Positions 37,895 to 46,220 are shown, counted from the stretch's first letter. The stretch is DNA of 64,000 bases from Candidatus Binatia bacterium (GCA_951813575.1 OX638375.1:2247042-2311041), one strand, 5' to 3'. A program made the numbers and translations. Notes: generated by a model from the letters alone, not told the origin.

Positions 37895-38910
37895 GACACG
37901 GCCTCCGCATAGACGCTCAGCGGGCGGCGCTCGACGTCCACGGTAACGGGCAGGGGGCGCCGGGTCGGTTGGGGGAGCCTGGCGCCAAGGCGTCGGTACG
38001 GGCAGCTCGCCAAGGGCAGCAGCGCCTGTTGCTCGTCGCGCTCGAAGCGATCCACCGGACGCTCCCCGGTGGTGCCGTGCCGGCGCACGTTGGCGGTTCT
38101 CTCGAGCCACAAAAGCGCCTGCTCGTTGAGATCCTCGTCGTTGACGAACTCCCGGCCGTAGAAGAAGCTGTTGCGGATGTAACGGATCGGCCGCTCCACC
38201 TTGCCCTTGGTCTGTGCTCGGTAGGGCCGGCATGCCCGAGTCCGGAACCCCCAGTGCGCGGCGAACCGCAGGAAGTCCGCGTTCAGTACCAGTTGGCCCC
38301 CGCCCACGCGGCTGTCCGACAGCACCACCGAGCGCATCTGATCGAACAAGAGCTCCCGCGGTACCCCGCCGAACCACCCGAAGGCGCTCTCCAGGCCTTC
38401 GATCAGTACCGCCATCGTCTGTCGGCGGTAGAACCGCAGCCACAAGAGCCGCGAGTGGCTCAGAACCGCCACCAGCGCATGCCGCCGCCCCCAGGGAAGC
38501 GTGAACGTCGCAAAGTCCACCTGCCCCTGCCGCCCCGCTGGCGTCTCGAACCGCACCACCGCCTCCTCAGGCTCCCGCGGCCGCACCGCCCGAACGTAGC
38601 CCCTCACACGGACGTACCCGCCCGTGTAGCCTGCCGCCCGGACCTCGTCGTACAGCCGCTTCGCCGACAACCGGGGGAACTCCGCCAGTCGCGCATCGAT
38701 GATCCCCTTGTACCGGTCCAGCTTGTGCTCAACCGCAGGCCGCGGGCTGTACCGCGTCCCGCCTCCCTCAAGGTCCCGGTCCAACTGCCCCGTCTCGATC
38801 CACTCGTGGATCGTCCGGCGGCTCACCCCGAACCGCCGCGACAGCTCCGTCTTCGTTACACCTTGTTCCAGGTAGTGCCTGAGCAGCATCCTTGTCTCCC
38901 ATCCGTGCAT
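37891..38910 (-). CDS. istA: IS21 transposase IstA
   Basis: A 339-residue DDE transposase from ATG 38910 (MHGWETRMLLRHYLEQG). The N-terminal helix-turn-helix is VTKTELSRRFGVSRRTIHEWI. The catalytic core has the first Asp in GQVDFATF, the second in LLFDQMRSVV and the Glu in KGKVERPIRYIRNSF. The C-terminal domain is basic. An open frame continues upstream to 39003 through the terminal repeat, but the ATG at 38910 fits the family. Length is somewhat short compared with IS21 itself, but all motifs are intact. Confidence 0.95.
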   Translation of the reverse strand: MHGWETRMLLRHYLEQGVTKTELSRRFGVSRRTIHEWIETGQLDRDLEGGGTRYSPRPAVEHKLDRYKGIIDARLAEFPRLSAKRLYDEVRAAGYTGGYVRVRGYVRAVRPREPEEAVVRFETPAGRQGQVDFATFTLPWGRRHALVAVLSHSRLLWLRFYRRQTMAVLIEGLESAFGWFGGVPRELLFDQMRSVVLSDSRVGGGQLVLNADFLRFAAHWGFRTRACRPYRAQTKGKVERPIRYIRNSFFYGREFVNDEDLNEQALLWLERTANVRRHGTTGERPVDRFERDEQQALLPLASCPYRRLGARLPQPTRRPLPVTVDVERRPLSVYAEAVS

Positions 38911-38980
38911 CTGTGCTCCGCTCCGTTCCTGTTGGTCTTGCCAACAGCGTGGACCCGGGCACTTACACCGGCAATCAATG

Positions 38981-39030
38981 TGTGCAGTTTTCGGTTGCCA
39001 CAAATGGGAGATTTACAGTTGCCACCAACA
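38981..39030. repeat. IS21 right terminal repeat
   Basis: Fifty bases, starting TGTGCAGTTTTCGGTTGCC on the inside and ending CCACCAACA, the inverted partner of 36915-36964. One subrepeat is well conserved; the outer one is degenerate. Confidence 0.85.
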
Positions 39031-39174
39031 GCTTGAAGCGATTTCGCCCTGATCGAGTTCGTACAACCGTCCCAGCGCCATCGCGACACCAGAATCCTGT
39101 CTTCGCTCGCAAACTGTGCATCCCTTGCAAGCGCCTCCGTCCGCGCCGGTACTCGGGTTTCCATCGGAATGGTC

Positions 39175-39384
39175 TCACAATCGCCCCGACGGACCGCCAG
39201 CGGTGAAACCCGCAACCTTCTGGACCGGTATGCCGAGCTGCCGCGCCTTGTCGACGAGGTTCTCGGTGGTGCCGCTATTGGGTTGACACCACATTGGCTG
39301 AGACAGCGCGTTGCGGTCCTGTCGATTTCGACCAAATGTCGATCTTGGGGGTTGCGCGCCGGCGCGTTCGCAACGACCAACCAT
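39175..39384 (-). pseudogene. Possible SLOG/DUF2493-like gene fragment
   Basis: The 474-bp gap 39031-39504 has no intact gene that I trust. One 69-residue minus-strand frame contains NSGTTENLVDKARQLGIPVQ, which resembles the C-terminal strand-helix-strand of SLOG-type nucleotide-binding proteins (GGTENMVRxARxxGIPV). The N-terminal part of such a domain is not recognisable in this frame, so it would be a decayed or frameshifted remnant next to the IS. This is a weak assignment. Confidence 0.22.
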
Positions 39385-39445
39385 TAACTTATGGGTGAGG
39401 ACAATTTGGGGAGCAGGTCAGTAGGAGGTAAGCTACGGGAGCCAA

Positions 39446-39504
39446 GTTTCAAACCCGCACACACAGTCGCGGTCTACGTGCAAGGGCGGGTTTGAAACCC
39501 GCCC
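39446..39504. repeat. Inverted GTTTCAAACCCGC repeat with a near-perfect hairpin
   Basis: GTTTCAAACCCGC at 39446-39458 and its reverse complement at 39486-39498. The second lies in a 10-bp-arm palindrome (GGGCGGGTTT-G-AAACCCGCCC). The palindrome directly abuts the stop of the oxygenase gene and may act as a 3' hairpin, without a T run. A related half copy is at 36074-36092. Confidence 0.55.
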
Positions 39505-40419
39505 CTACGAGTACTGGGCGGCGCGGCGCTGCCTGAGGAATTCCCCGGCCGCGATGGGCGGATATTGCCGGGGATGGTCGGCGCTGTAACACGTGTCCAT
39601 GCAGCGTACCGTCGCCTCACTGTTGGGGTTGTAGAAGAACACGTTGGAGTAGCGGGACTGCTTCACGTCCGCGCCGGGCAATGCCACGCGGTGCTTCGGC
39701 GACCGGTAGATGCCGTTGGTCCAGCGCGACAGCAGGTCCGCCACGTTGACCGTGACTGTGCCCGGCACCACCGGCACGGTCAGCCAGCGGCCGTCCACAA
39801 AGGCCTCCAGTCCTTCCACCCCATCTTGAAAGACGAGGGTCACGGTGCCGTAGTCGGTATGGCTCCCGGCCCGCAACTGCCCGGCGCCGGGCCGATGCTC
39901 CACCGGCGGGTAGTGGAAGAAACGCGCCGTGCTGGCGTGGGGCGCGTGCTTGTCCACGAAGAAGTCCTCGGGTGCGTCCAGGGAGAGCGCCATGGCCTGG
40001 AGCAGCGCCGCGCACGCCCGCGCGCCGGCGTCGTGGAGGTCCAGGACCGTTTCCCGGAAACCGGCCACGGGGATGTGCCAGCGATCCAGCAGCGCCATAC
40101 TGGCCTGGTTCAGGCTGAAGGATTCCTTGAGGTCCCCCGGCTGTTGGGTGTCGAGGTGCTCGACGGCAACGCCGACGTAGCCCGAGATGACATCCAGTTC
40201 GGACCGGCCGATGGCTTCCTTGACCTCGCCGGGCAGGGCGAAGAACTCCCTGGCCTTGGCCGACACCCGTTCAAGCAGTCCTTCGGGCAACGGCAGGTTG
40301 GCGACGTTGAGAAAGCCGAACTCGCTGCAGGCCGCGCGAATCTCCGCGGCCACGCGGCGGCGCGCAGCCGCGGCGCCGTTCATGAACGGTTCGAAGTCTA
40401 TTTGGGGTATGACGCGCAC
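39505..40419 (-). CDS. 2-oxoglutarate/Fe(II)-dependent oxygenase (isopenicillin N synthase family)
   Basis: A 304-residue enzyme from GTG 40419 (VRVIPQIDFEPFMNG); the longer open frame upstream is a shadow of the next gene. The non-haem iron ligands are HTD in GSHTDYGTVTLVFQD and the distal His in YRSPKHRVALPG. The 2-oxoglutarate-binding RxS is in KQSRYSNVFFYNP. The N-terminal DIOX_N region (FLNVANLPLPEGLLERV) is typical. It oxidises an unknown small molecule. Its start overlaps by one base the stop (TAGTG) of the upstream thiol-disulphide oxidoreductase, so the two are coupled. Confidence 0.87.
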   Translation of the reverse strand: MRVIPQIDFEPFMNGAAAARRRVAAEIRAACSEFGFLNVANLPLPEGLLERVSAKAREFFALPGEVKEAIGRSELDVISGYVGVAVEHLDTQQPGDLKESFSLNQASMALLDRWHIPVAGFRETVLDLHDAGARACAALLQAMALSLDAPEDFFVDKHAPHASTARFFHYPPVEHRPGAGQLRAGSHTDYGTVTLVFQDGVEGLEAFVDGRWLTVPVVPGTVTVNVADLLSRWTNGIYRSPKHRVALPGADVKQSRYSNVFFYNPNSEATVRCMDTCYSADHPRQYPPIAAGEFLRQRRAAQYS

Positions 40420-41015
40420 TACTCGGCAGCCCCGAGCCGCGAGCTCGCCTCGGTGACGAGCCGCTCCAGTTGTTCGTAGGGCTCGGCGCCGACGATGGCC
40501 AGCCCCTCCGACAGGTAGGTGGGCACGGCGGTCACGCCGAGGGAGTAGCAGCGCTGCCAGTCGTCGTTGACGGCCTGCTGGAAGGTACGGTCCGCCAGCA
40601 CCTGGCGCGCCTCCTCCACCGGCAGCCCCGCCTCTTCCACCAGTTGGAGCAGCAGTTCCGGCTGGGCGATGTTCGCCGCGTCGACGAAGTACGCCCGGAA
40701 CACCGCGTCGTTGAAGGCATCTTCCCGGCCCTGGTCCTTGGCCCATTTCGCCAGCTCCTGGGCCGACCGGCTATTGTAGCTGAACTTCCGCTCGGTGAAC
40801 GGCAGGCCCTCCCGGGCCAGCATGGTATCCACCCGGCTCGGGCCGCTCATGTTCCGCGGCTTGCCGTCCGGCGGAGTCTCGGGATGCAACGGGAACTGGG
40901 TGTAGACAACGTTGAGATTGTAGTTATGTCGCAGTTTCTCAATACGCCCGGTACTGAGATAGCACCACGGTCAGACGAAATCCGAGAAGACCTCCAGGGT
41001 CACTTGATCGGCCAT
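40419..41015 (-). CDS. DsbA/FrnE-family thioredoxin-fold protein with predicted selenocysteine (UGA codon 15)
   Basis: Read through one in-frame TGA (40973-40971), the frame gives 198 residues starting MADQVTLEVFSDFV-U-PWCY. FrnE/DsbA relatives have DFVCPWCY here, so UGA sits exactly at the first, nucleophilic Cys of the CxxC redox site. The rest of the fold continues in frame: FPLHPETPPDG, a helical insertion, YSLGVTAVPTYL with the cis-Pro loop, and GAEPYEQLERLV. ATG 41015 has AAGGAG 6 bp upstream. A hairpin at 40958-40938 fits a bacterial SECIS. If UGA were a stop, only a 14-residue peptide and an orphan C-terminal frame would result. It is probably a Sec-dependent thiol oxidoreductase; no signal peptide, hence cytoplasmic. 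It is coupled to the downstream oxygenase. Confidence 0.85.
40938..40958 (-). promoter_or_regulatory. Predicted bacterial SECIS element
   Basis: On the minus strand an 8-bp stem, CUCAGUAC with GUAUUGAG (7 Watson-Crick pairs and one G-U), closes a 5-nt CGGGC loop. It starts 12 nt after the UGA, and the loop G is about 22 nt from it. This matches the known bSECIS layout: a short upper stem, a small loop with an early G, placed 16-37 nt after UGA. Confidence 0.78.
40971..40973 (-). other. In-frame UGA, predicted Sec codon
   Basis: Codon 15 of the DsbA/FrnE-like gene. It aligns with the first Cys of CPWC. Other genes in this window use UGA as an ordinary stop, so this is not a global code change. 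Confidence 0.82.
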
Positions 41016-41136
41016 CGGCATCTCCTTCCCTCGCGTTGGCAAGTGAGTCGCGAGGAGTCGCATGTTATCAGATTTACCTCGATAATTCCCACATAGCCCG
41101 GCGATTTTCACGTATAGTCGGCCCCAGGAAGGATCC

Positions 41137-42519
41137 ATGCCTGCCGAACCCCTGTCAGAGTCCATCGCGAGGTTCCTCCAGCGGGTGCGAAGCCGCGGGG
41201 TGCCCCGGCCGGTCCGGGAGACGGCCAAGGAGCATATACTCGATGGGTTCGCCGTCATGCTGGGCGGGGCGCCGGAGGAGGCAAGTCGAAGGATACGGGC
41301 GCACGTGGCCTCCATCGGCGGCCGGGGCGAGGCCCGCGTCATCGGGACCGCGCTGAAGGCCCCTTGCCAGATGGCGGCGCTGGCCAACGGGGTGCAGGGG
41401 CACGTGCTGGACTACGACGACGCGCAGCTCACCACCGCGGTCGGCCGGCCCTTCGGGCAGCAGGTCCATCCCACGGCGCCGGTGCTGGCGGCGGCCCTGG
41501 CGCTGGCGGAAAAGACCCGTGCGAGCGGCTCGGAACTGCTGGCGGCCTACGCGGCCGGCGTGGAGGTGGCCTGCCGGTTGGGCGACGCAGTGGAGCCGGG
41601 CCACTACATGGACGGCTTCCACCCCACCGGCACCTTGGGCGTGTTCGGCGCCGTTGCGGCCTGCGGCCATCTCTTGGGGCTCGACCGCAAGCGAACCGGG
41701 TGGGCACTGGGCATGGCCGGCGGGCTGAGCGCCGGCCTGCGCGCCAACCGGGGCACCATGGCCAAGGCGTTGAGCGCGGGCCGTGCGGCGGAGAACGGCG
41801 TGATGGCGGCCACGTTGGCGGCCAAGGGGTTCACCGCATCGGCCGGCGTCTTCGAGGATCCCATGGGGTTCTTCAGCGCCGCCTGCGGAAACCGTTACGA
41901 CCGCGAGCTAATTCGTTTCGGCAGTCCCTGGTTCCTGAGACAGCCGGGCATCGCCATCAAGCGCTACCCCTGCGCGGGCGTGATGCATCCGATGCTGGAT
42001 GCGCTGCTGGCGTTGCTGGAGCGCCGCCGGATCAGCGCGGACGCCGTGGACCGGTTGCGGGTCCGCCTGCATCCCGACGCCGCGCGGCCGCTGGTCTACG
42101 ACCGCCCCGAAAGCGGCCTGGAAGGAAAGTTCAGCCTGCCCTACACGGCCGCGGCGGCGCTGCTGGACCGCCAGGTTACCCCGGGACACTACACCGACGC
42201 CCGGGTGCGCGACCCGAAGATCCGGGCGCTGATGTCTCGGGTGGAACTGGCGCGGGACCCCGGATTGAGCCCGCCGGGCGGCCCCGGGGCGGCCGCCGGC
42301 GTGGAACTGGTTTTAACGGGCGGCCTTCGGTACTATGAAGCCGCGCCCGACCGGCCCGCCAGACGCCCGGGCCGCCCGGCGTTGGAGCAGAAGTTTCAAC
42401 AGTGCGCCAAGCATGCGCGCATCGGGAGAGGGAGCAGCCTCCGGAAGTTCGTGGACACGTTGTGGTCCCTGGAGAGCGTCGATTCCCTGGCCGCTTGGCT
42501 GCGTCTCTTGCGCCAGTGA
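41137..42519 (+). CDS. MmgE/PrpD-family protein
   Basis: A 460-residue protein of the 2-methylcitrate dehydratase-like (MmgE/PrpD) family. The helical N-terminal domain has VMLGGAPEEASRRIRAH, GHVLDYDDAQLT and GRPFGQQVHPTAPVLAAALALAE. The FHPTGTLGVFGAVAA segment and later IAIKRYPCAGVMHP are family signatures. AGGAAGGA precedes the ATG. Members dehydrate or isomerise small di- and tricarboxylates, and many are of unknown substrate. It is followed by a carboxyltransferase-like gene after 15 bp. Confidence 0.87.
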   Translation: MPAEPLSESIARFLQRVRSRGVPRPVRETAKEHILDGFAVMLGGAPEEASRRIRAHVASIGGRGEARVIGTALKAPCQMAALANGVQGHVLDYDDAQLTTAVGRPFGQQVHPTAPVLAAALALAEKTRASGSELLAAYAAGVEVACRLGDAVEPGHYMDGFHPTGTLGVFGAVAACGHLLGLDRKRTGWALGMAGGLSAGLRANRGTMAKALSAGRAAENGVMAATLAAKGFTASAGVFEDPMGFFSAACGNRYDRELIRFGSPWFLRQPGIAIKRYPCAGVMHPMLDALLALLERRRISADAVDRLRVRLHPDAARPLVYDRPESGLEGKFSLPYTAAAALLDRQVTPGHYTDARVRDPKIRALMSRVELARDPGLSPPGGPGAAAGVELVLTGGLRYYEAAPDRPARRPGRPALEQKFQQCAKHARIGRGSSLRKFVDTLWSLESVDSLAAWLRLLRQ

Positions 42520-42534
42520 TATGAACGGACGGAC

Positions 42535-43995
42535 ATGAGCGAGATACGTTTCATCGACACCACCCTGAGGGACGGACATTTGAGCCTTTGGGCCCTGCGA
42601 ATGCGCATCGGCCACATGCTCGGCGCCGCCCGGCAGATGGACCGTTGCGGCTTCGAGTCCATGGAGTTCTTCGGCTTCGCCAGCATCATCAAGCAGGTGC
42701 GGGAGTTGAAGGAGAATCCCTGGGACTGGGTGCGGCTGGGCGTGAAGCAGTTTTCCAGGACCCGGCTGCGCTATCACGGCGGCATCGGCTCCGGCTTCGA
42801 GCCCATTCCCCCGTGCATTCGCCGTCTGTTGCTGGAATGCGTCATCGCCCACGGCATTACTCTCACGCGCTCGTCCAACCCGTGGAACGACTACGGTGTG
42901 CTCGCCAAGGAGCTCGAGTTCCTGGGAAACAGGGGCATGGAGGTGGTGGGCAACATCATCTACTCGGTCTCGCCCAAGCACACCAACGAGTACTACGAGC
43001 GGAAGACCCGCGAACTGGCGGCGCTGCGTCCCTACCGGATCTGCTTCAAGGACGTGGGCGGGCTGCTGACGCCCGATCGCACCCGGGAGATGCTCCAACT
43101 CGTCATTGCCAACGTCGGCGACATCCCGCTGGAGTTCCACGCCCACTGCAACAACAGCCTCGCGCCCTTCAACTATGTTGAAGCCCTCAAACTGGGGGTC
43201 AAGACGCTCCACACCGCCATTCCGCCCCTTGCCAACGGCTCGTCGCAGCCCTCGATCTTCAACGTGGCGGCCAACGCCGAGGCCCTGGGGCTGACGCCGA
43301 TGGTGGACCTGGAGGCGGTGAGGCCGGTGGAGGAGCACTTCACCCGTGTCGCCCGGCAGGAGAACTTTCCCTTCGGCGCGCCCAGAGAATACGACTACGC
43401 CCAGTACCTGCACCAGGTGCCCGGGGGCATGATCTCCAACCTGCGCTTCCAGCTCGAGGCCGTGGGCATGGGCGACCGGCTGGAGGAAACCCTGGAGGAG
43501 GCCGGACGCGTGCGCGAGGAGTACGGCTATCCCATTATGGTGACGCCGCTGGCCCAGTTCGTGGGCACCCAGGCGGCGGTCAACGTCATGGCCGGGGAAC
43601 GCTACAAGGAGGTCACCGACCAGAGCATTCAGTATGCGTTGGGATATTGGGGCGAGGAGGGGGCGCGGCTCATGGACCCGGAGGTCAAGGACAAAGTTCT
43701 GAGCCGGCCCCGAGCCCGGGAATGGGAAAGCTGGACTTGGCCGGAGCCCTCCCTCGATGAAGTAAGGCGGAAGTTCGGCGGCCCGGGGGTCTCGGACGAG
43801 GAGCTGGTGATCCGGGTCATCGCAAGCCCCGATTCGGTGAAGGCCATGCTGGCGGCAGGCGCGCCGAGGGAATTCCTCGATGCCAACCGTCCGGTTTCGT
43901 CGCTGATGAAACAGCTCGCCGACGTCCGCAAGCTGCGGCAGGTCCATATCCAGCGGGACGGCCTCTCGTTGAAGCTGGAACATAGGGACGCCTGA
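42535..43995 (+). CDS. Carboxyltransferase-domain (pyruvate carboxylase/oxaloacetate decarboxylase alpha-like) protein
   Basis: A 486-residue TIM-barrel protein of the DRE-TIM/HMGL-like group. It opens IRFIDTTLRDGHLSLWALRM. In the barrel, ICFKDVGGLLTP holds the Lys equivalent to the carboxybiotin-reacting site, and EFHAHCNNSLAP is the metal-binding histidine motif (HxHCN instead of HxHDT). The C-terminal half resembles the conserved carboxyltransferase extension (YPIMVTPLAQFVGTQAAVNV). There is no biotinyl domain, so a biotin carrier or a non-biotin reaction would be needed. It sits between PrpD and TctB genes, suggesting organic-acid catabolism. Confidence 0.82.
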   Translation: MSEIRFIDTTLRDGHLSLWALRMRIGHMLGAARQMDRCGFESMEFFGFASIIKQVRELKENPWDWVRLGVKQFSRTRLRYHGGIGSGFEPIPPCIRRLLLECVIAHGITLTRSSNPWNDYGVLAKELEFLGNRGMEVVGNIIYSVSPKHTNEYYERKTRELAALRPYRICFKDVGGLLTPDRTREMLQLVIANVGDIPLEFHAHCNNSLAPFNYVEALKLGVKTLHTAIPPLANGSSQPSIFNVAANAEALGLTPMVDLEAVRPVEEHFTRVARQENFPFGAPREYDYAQYLHQVPGGMISNLRFQLEAVGMGDRLEETLEEAGRVREEYGYPIMVTPLAQFVGTQAAVNVMAGERYKEVTDQSIQYALGYWGEEGARLMDPEVKDKVLSRPRAREWESWTWPEPSLDEVRRKFGGPGVSDEELVIRVIASPDSVKAMLAAGAPREFLDANRPVSSLMKQLADVRKLRQVHIQRDGLSLKLEHRDA

Positions 43996-44036
43996 AGGCG
44001 GCCGCGCCGGCCGCCTGCCGGACTCGAGGTGCACGC

Positions 44037-44552
44037 GTGAAGCTGAACGACCGGACCCTTTTCACTCTCGGCGTCTTCGTTCTCGTTCTGGTCTTCCTGG
44101 TCCTGTCTCTGGGGTACCAGCCGAGGGCCCGTCTGGTACCCGTCATCATCGCCGTCCCCACGCTGTTGCTCACCCTGTTCCAGCTCCTGATCGACATGAT
44201 TCCCGTGGTCGCCCGCCGCTTCAGCTTCTTCCAGGAATACGACCTATTCGGCATCGAGACCGGCCGGGCCGACGCTCCCTCCGAGGAGACCCGCCCCTCC
44301 GGCGCGGTCTTCCGCCGCGAGCTCAACTTCACCGCCTGGCTGCTGCTGCTCGTGGCCCTGATCTACTTCATCGGCTACCTCGTGGCCATCCCCTTGTTCC
44401 TCGTCCTGTTCATGCGCCTCCGCTCCTCCGAGAGCTGGCTCATGACCCTCTCCATCACCGCCGCCACCTGGGCGTTCGTCTACATCGTCTTCATCGTGGT
44501 CATGGGCGCACCACTCCACGAGGGGGTGGTGTGGAAGGCGATGGGATTGTGA
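44037..44552 (+). CDS. TctB-like small subunit of a tripartite tricarboxylate transporter
   Basis: A 171-residue protein from GTG 44037 with four transmembrane helices: residues about 7-26, 35-58, 97-125 and 137-158. Between helices 2 and 3 lies a soluble loop (ETGRADAPSEETRPSG), the layout of TctB. TctB partners with the large TctA and a periplasmic TctC. Neither is present next to it, so it is an orphan here, or TctA lies elsewhere. It follows the carboxyltransferase gene by 41 bp. Confidence 0.7.
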   Translation: MKLNDRTLFTLGVFVLVLVFLVLSLGYQPRARLVPVIIAVPTLLLTLFQLLIDMIPVVARRFSFFQEYDLFGIETGRADAPSEETRPSGAVFRRELNFTAWLLLLVALIYFIGYLVAIPLFLVLFMRLRSSESWLMTLSITAATWAFVYIVFIVVMGAPLHEGVVWKAMGL

Positions 44553-44558
44553 ATCTAC

Positions 44559-45041
44559 CTACGTGGAAACGATCTTCCAGGTCCCATCCGGCTGGCGGCA
44601 GGCGGTGCCGTAGCCCTCTTCGGTGCGTCCGCCGACCCTGATGGTCTGGGTGAACTCGCGGCAGTAGGTTCCGTCGTCGCGCTGGTAGGTCCTCTGGGGG
44701 GTCACGGTCCCTTCGTTGCCGGAATCGGGGTTCTTCCAAACGGTGGCCTCACCCGCCGGCGCCGACTCCAGCGACTCCTGCGTGGTCCGGTCGATGGCCA
44801 CCTGGTCCGCCCGGTCGAGGGAGATGCCGATCTCCCGGCCGGCGAGGCTTCCGATCAGTGTACCGATGGTGGTGGTCACCAGCTTGCCCCGCCCCTTGCC
44901 GAACTGCGCGCCGGCAAGACCGCCGGCGGCAGCGCCCACGAGGGTTCCGATGGTTTCCTTCTGACCAGGCCGTTGGGTGCAACCCGCGACAGCGAGTGCC
45001 GCCGCCACCACGACGATCAGGACGATTCTAACTGGATACAT
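44559..45041 (-). CDS. Glycine-zipper lipoprotein (surface-antigen/17-kDa-like)
   Basis: A 160-residue lipoprotein. The signal peptide ends in a lipobox, LAVAGC, with Cys near residue 21. A glycine-zipper region follows (GTLVGAAAGGLAGAQFGKG and TTTIGTLIGSLAGREIG), which can span or insert in a membrane as two helices. The C-terminal part with WKNPDSGNEGTVTPQRTY and YCREFTQTIRVGGRTEEGYG is the 17-kDa/RT0821-type surface-antigen tail. It is probably attached to the outer membrane. The gene ends 6 bp from the convergent TctB stop. Confidence 0.87.
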   Translation of the reverse strand: MYPVRIVLIVVVAAALAVAGCTQRPGQKETIGTLVGAAAGGLAGAQFGKGRGKLVTTTIGTLIGSLAGREIGISLDRADQVAIDRTTQESLESAPAGEATVWKNPDSGNEGTVTPQRTYQRDDGTYCREFTQTIRVGGRTEEGYGTACRQPDGTWKIVST

Positions 45042-45145
45042 GGCGTCTCCTTCACCCGTGCCTATGGAAGGCCGTGGCGCGTTTTCGTCCGCCGACGGCC
45101 TTCGACTTCCATATATCCGTTAAGTTCAGGAGCGCGCCAAAAGGT

Positions 45146-45964
45146 TCACCGGTCGAGAAGAAACCCCTTGCGGTGGGCCAGCGCCGGCAGTCTGCGGCGC
45201 ACCTCCTCCAGGTAGGCGAGGTCGATCTCGGCCCACACCAGGCCAGGCTCGGTGCCGGCCTCGGCAATGATCTTGCCCCAGGGGTCGACGATCATGGAGT
45301 GGCCGTAGGCGTCCATGCTCGCGGGGTGGCGGCCGGTCTGGTCCGGGGCGATGATGTACACTTGGTTCTCGATGGCGCGGGCCCGCAGCAGCGTCTCCCA
45401 GTGGGCACGGCCCGTGGGCACGGTGAACACCGAGGGCACGAAGATCACCGTGGCGCCGGCGGCGGCGAGGCGGCGGTAGAGCTCCGGGAAGCGCAGGTCG
45501 TAGCACACCGAAAGCCCCATGGGGCACAGGGGCGTGTCCGCCACCACCACGGCGTCGCCGGGCCGGCGGTACTCGGATTCACGGATGGGGGCCTCGCCCT
45601 CGATGTCGACGTCGAACAGGTGGATCTTCCGGTACTTGGCGACGATGCCGGTTGCGGGCCCGATGAGGACGCTGGTGTTGTAGGCGCGGCCCTCCGCGTC
45701 AGCGGCCTCCAGAACCGACCCGGCCAGCAGATGCAGGCCCAGCTCGGCGGCCAGCGCGCTCATGCGCTCCGTGGAAGGCCCGGGCACCGGCTCGGCGTGG
45801 GCCGCGGTGTCCGCGCCGCGGCCACGCCAGTTGAAGACCTCCGGCAGCACCACGAGCCTCGCTCCTTCGGCATGAGCCCGGCGAATCCACCCCTCGGCTT
45901 CCCGAAGATTAGCCTCCTTGTCCGACGTGGCCAGCATCTGGACGGCTGCCGCGATAAATTGCAT
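45146..45964 (-). CDS. Carbon-nitrogen hydrolase (nitrilase superfamily, Nit-like)
   Basis: A 272-residue amidase from ATG 45964 ([15 protein letters not shown]); the longer frame to 46069 lacks family similarity. The catalytic triad is visible: Glu42 in [10 protein letters not shown], Lys in [12 protein letters not shown] near residue 113, and Cys in [16 protein letters not shown] near residue 147. It is closest in look to the Nit1/Nit2 branch that hydrolyses deaminated glutathione or omega-amides. It is a single gene with no obvious operon partner. Confidence 0.9.
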   Translation of the reverse strand: MQFIAAAVQMLATSDKEANLREAEGWIRRAHAEGARLVVLPEVFNWRGRGADTAAHAEPVPGPSTERMSALAAELGLHLLAGSVLEAADAEGRAYNTSVLIGPATGIVAKYRKIHLFDVDIEGEAPIRESEYRRPGDAVVVADTPLCPMGLSVCYDLRFPELYRRLAAAGATVIFVPSVFTVPTGRAHWETLLRARAIENQVYIIAPDQTGRHPASMDAYGHSMIVDPWGKIIAEAGTEPGLVWAEIDLAYLEEVRRRLPALAHRKGFLLDR

Positions 45965-46118
45965 GGTCTTCACCAACGACGCGGGAACAGGGGATGGCGC
46001 CGTACGGAGCGCCCCCAAGGAAACGATAGCAGCGCACGGCCGTTTTTCAACCGTCCGTGCGAACAACACGGCAAATTCGAAATCATGTCCGTCTATCCGT
46101 CATTCCCGCCTTCCTCTC

Positions 46119-46220
46119 CGTCATTCCCGCGAAAGCGGGAATCCAGGGGCGGTGGTGAGGTGCTACAGCGGCGTGTCCCTGCCGCACCCCTCCAGGATTC
46201 CCGCTTTCGCGGGAATGACG
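46119..46220. repeat. REPIN-like inverted pair, second class
   Basis: CGTCATTCCCGCGAAAGCGG (46119 onwards, to 46147) and its inverted copy at 46192-46220 are near-identical, each an imperfect palindrome, with a 44-bp spacer. Partial copies flank them (CCGTCATTCCCGCC at 46098, GTTTCGCGGGAATGTCGG at 46265). They fill most of the 400-bp gap 45965-46364, which otherwise holds nothing I can identify. Confidence 0.85.

Larger units (their letters stand above)
36915..39030 (-). mobile_element. Complete IS21-family insertion sequence (2116 bp)
   Basis: It contains istA and istB in the usual order with an ATGA overlap. Both 50-bp ends start TGT at the outside and end GAAAACTGCACA on the inside. The flanks carry the perfect 5-bp direct repeat GCTTG (36910-36914 and 39031-39035), which fixes the boundaries and shows a clean single insertion. 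Both genes look intact, so the element is probably active or recently active. One copy lies in this window. Confidence 0.95.

Noticed and set aside
36765-39380. A minus-strand frame that rejoins in phase when the IS21 and one GCTTG copy are removed (about 164 codons)
   Set aside because: The joined translation has no recognisable domain and an atypical composition; in-phase joining alone happens one time in three.
40938-40958. The hairpin after the UGA being a plain terminator
   Set aside because: It lies inside a conserved coding region with in-frame similarity continuing beyond it and has no T run.
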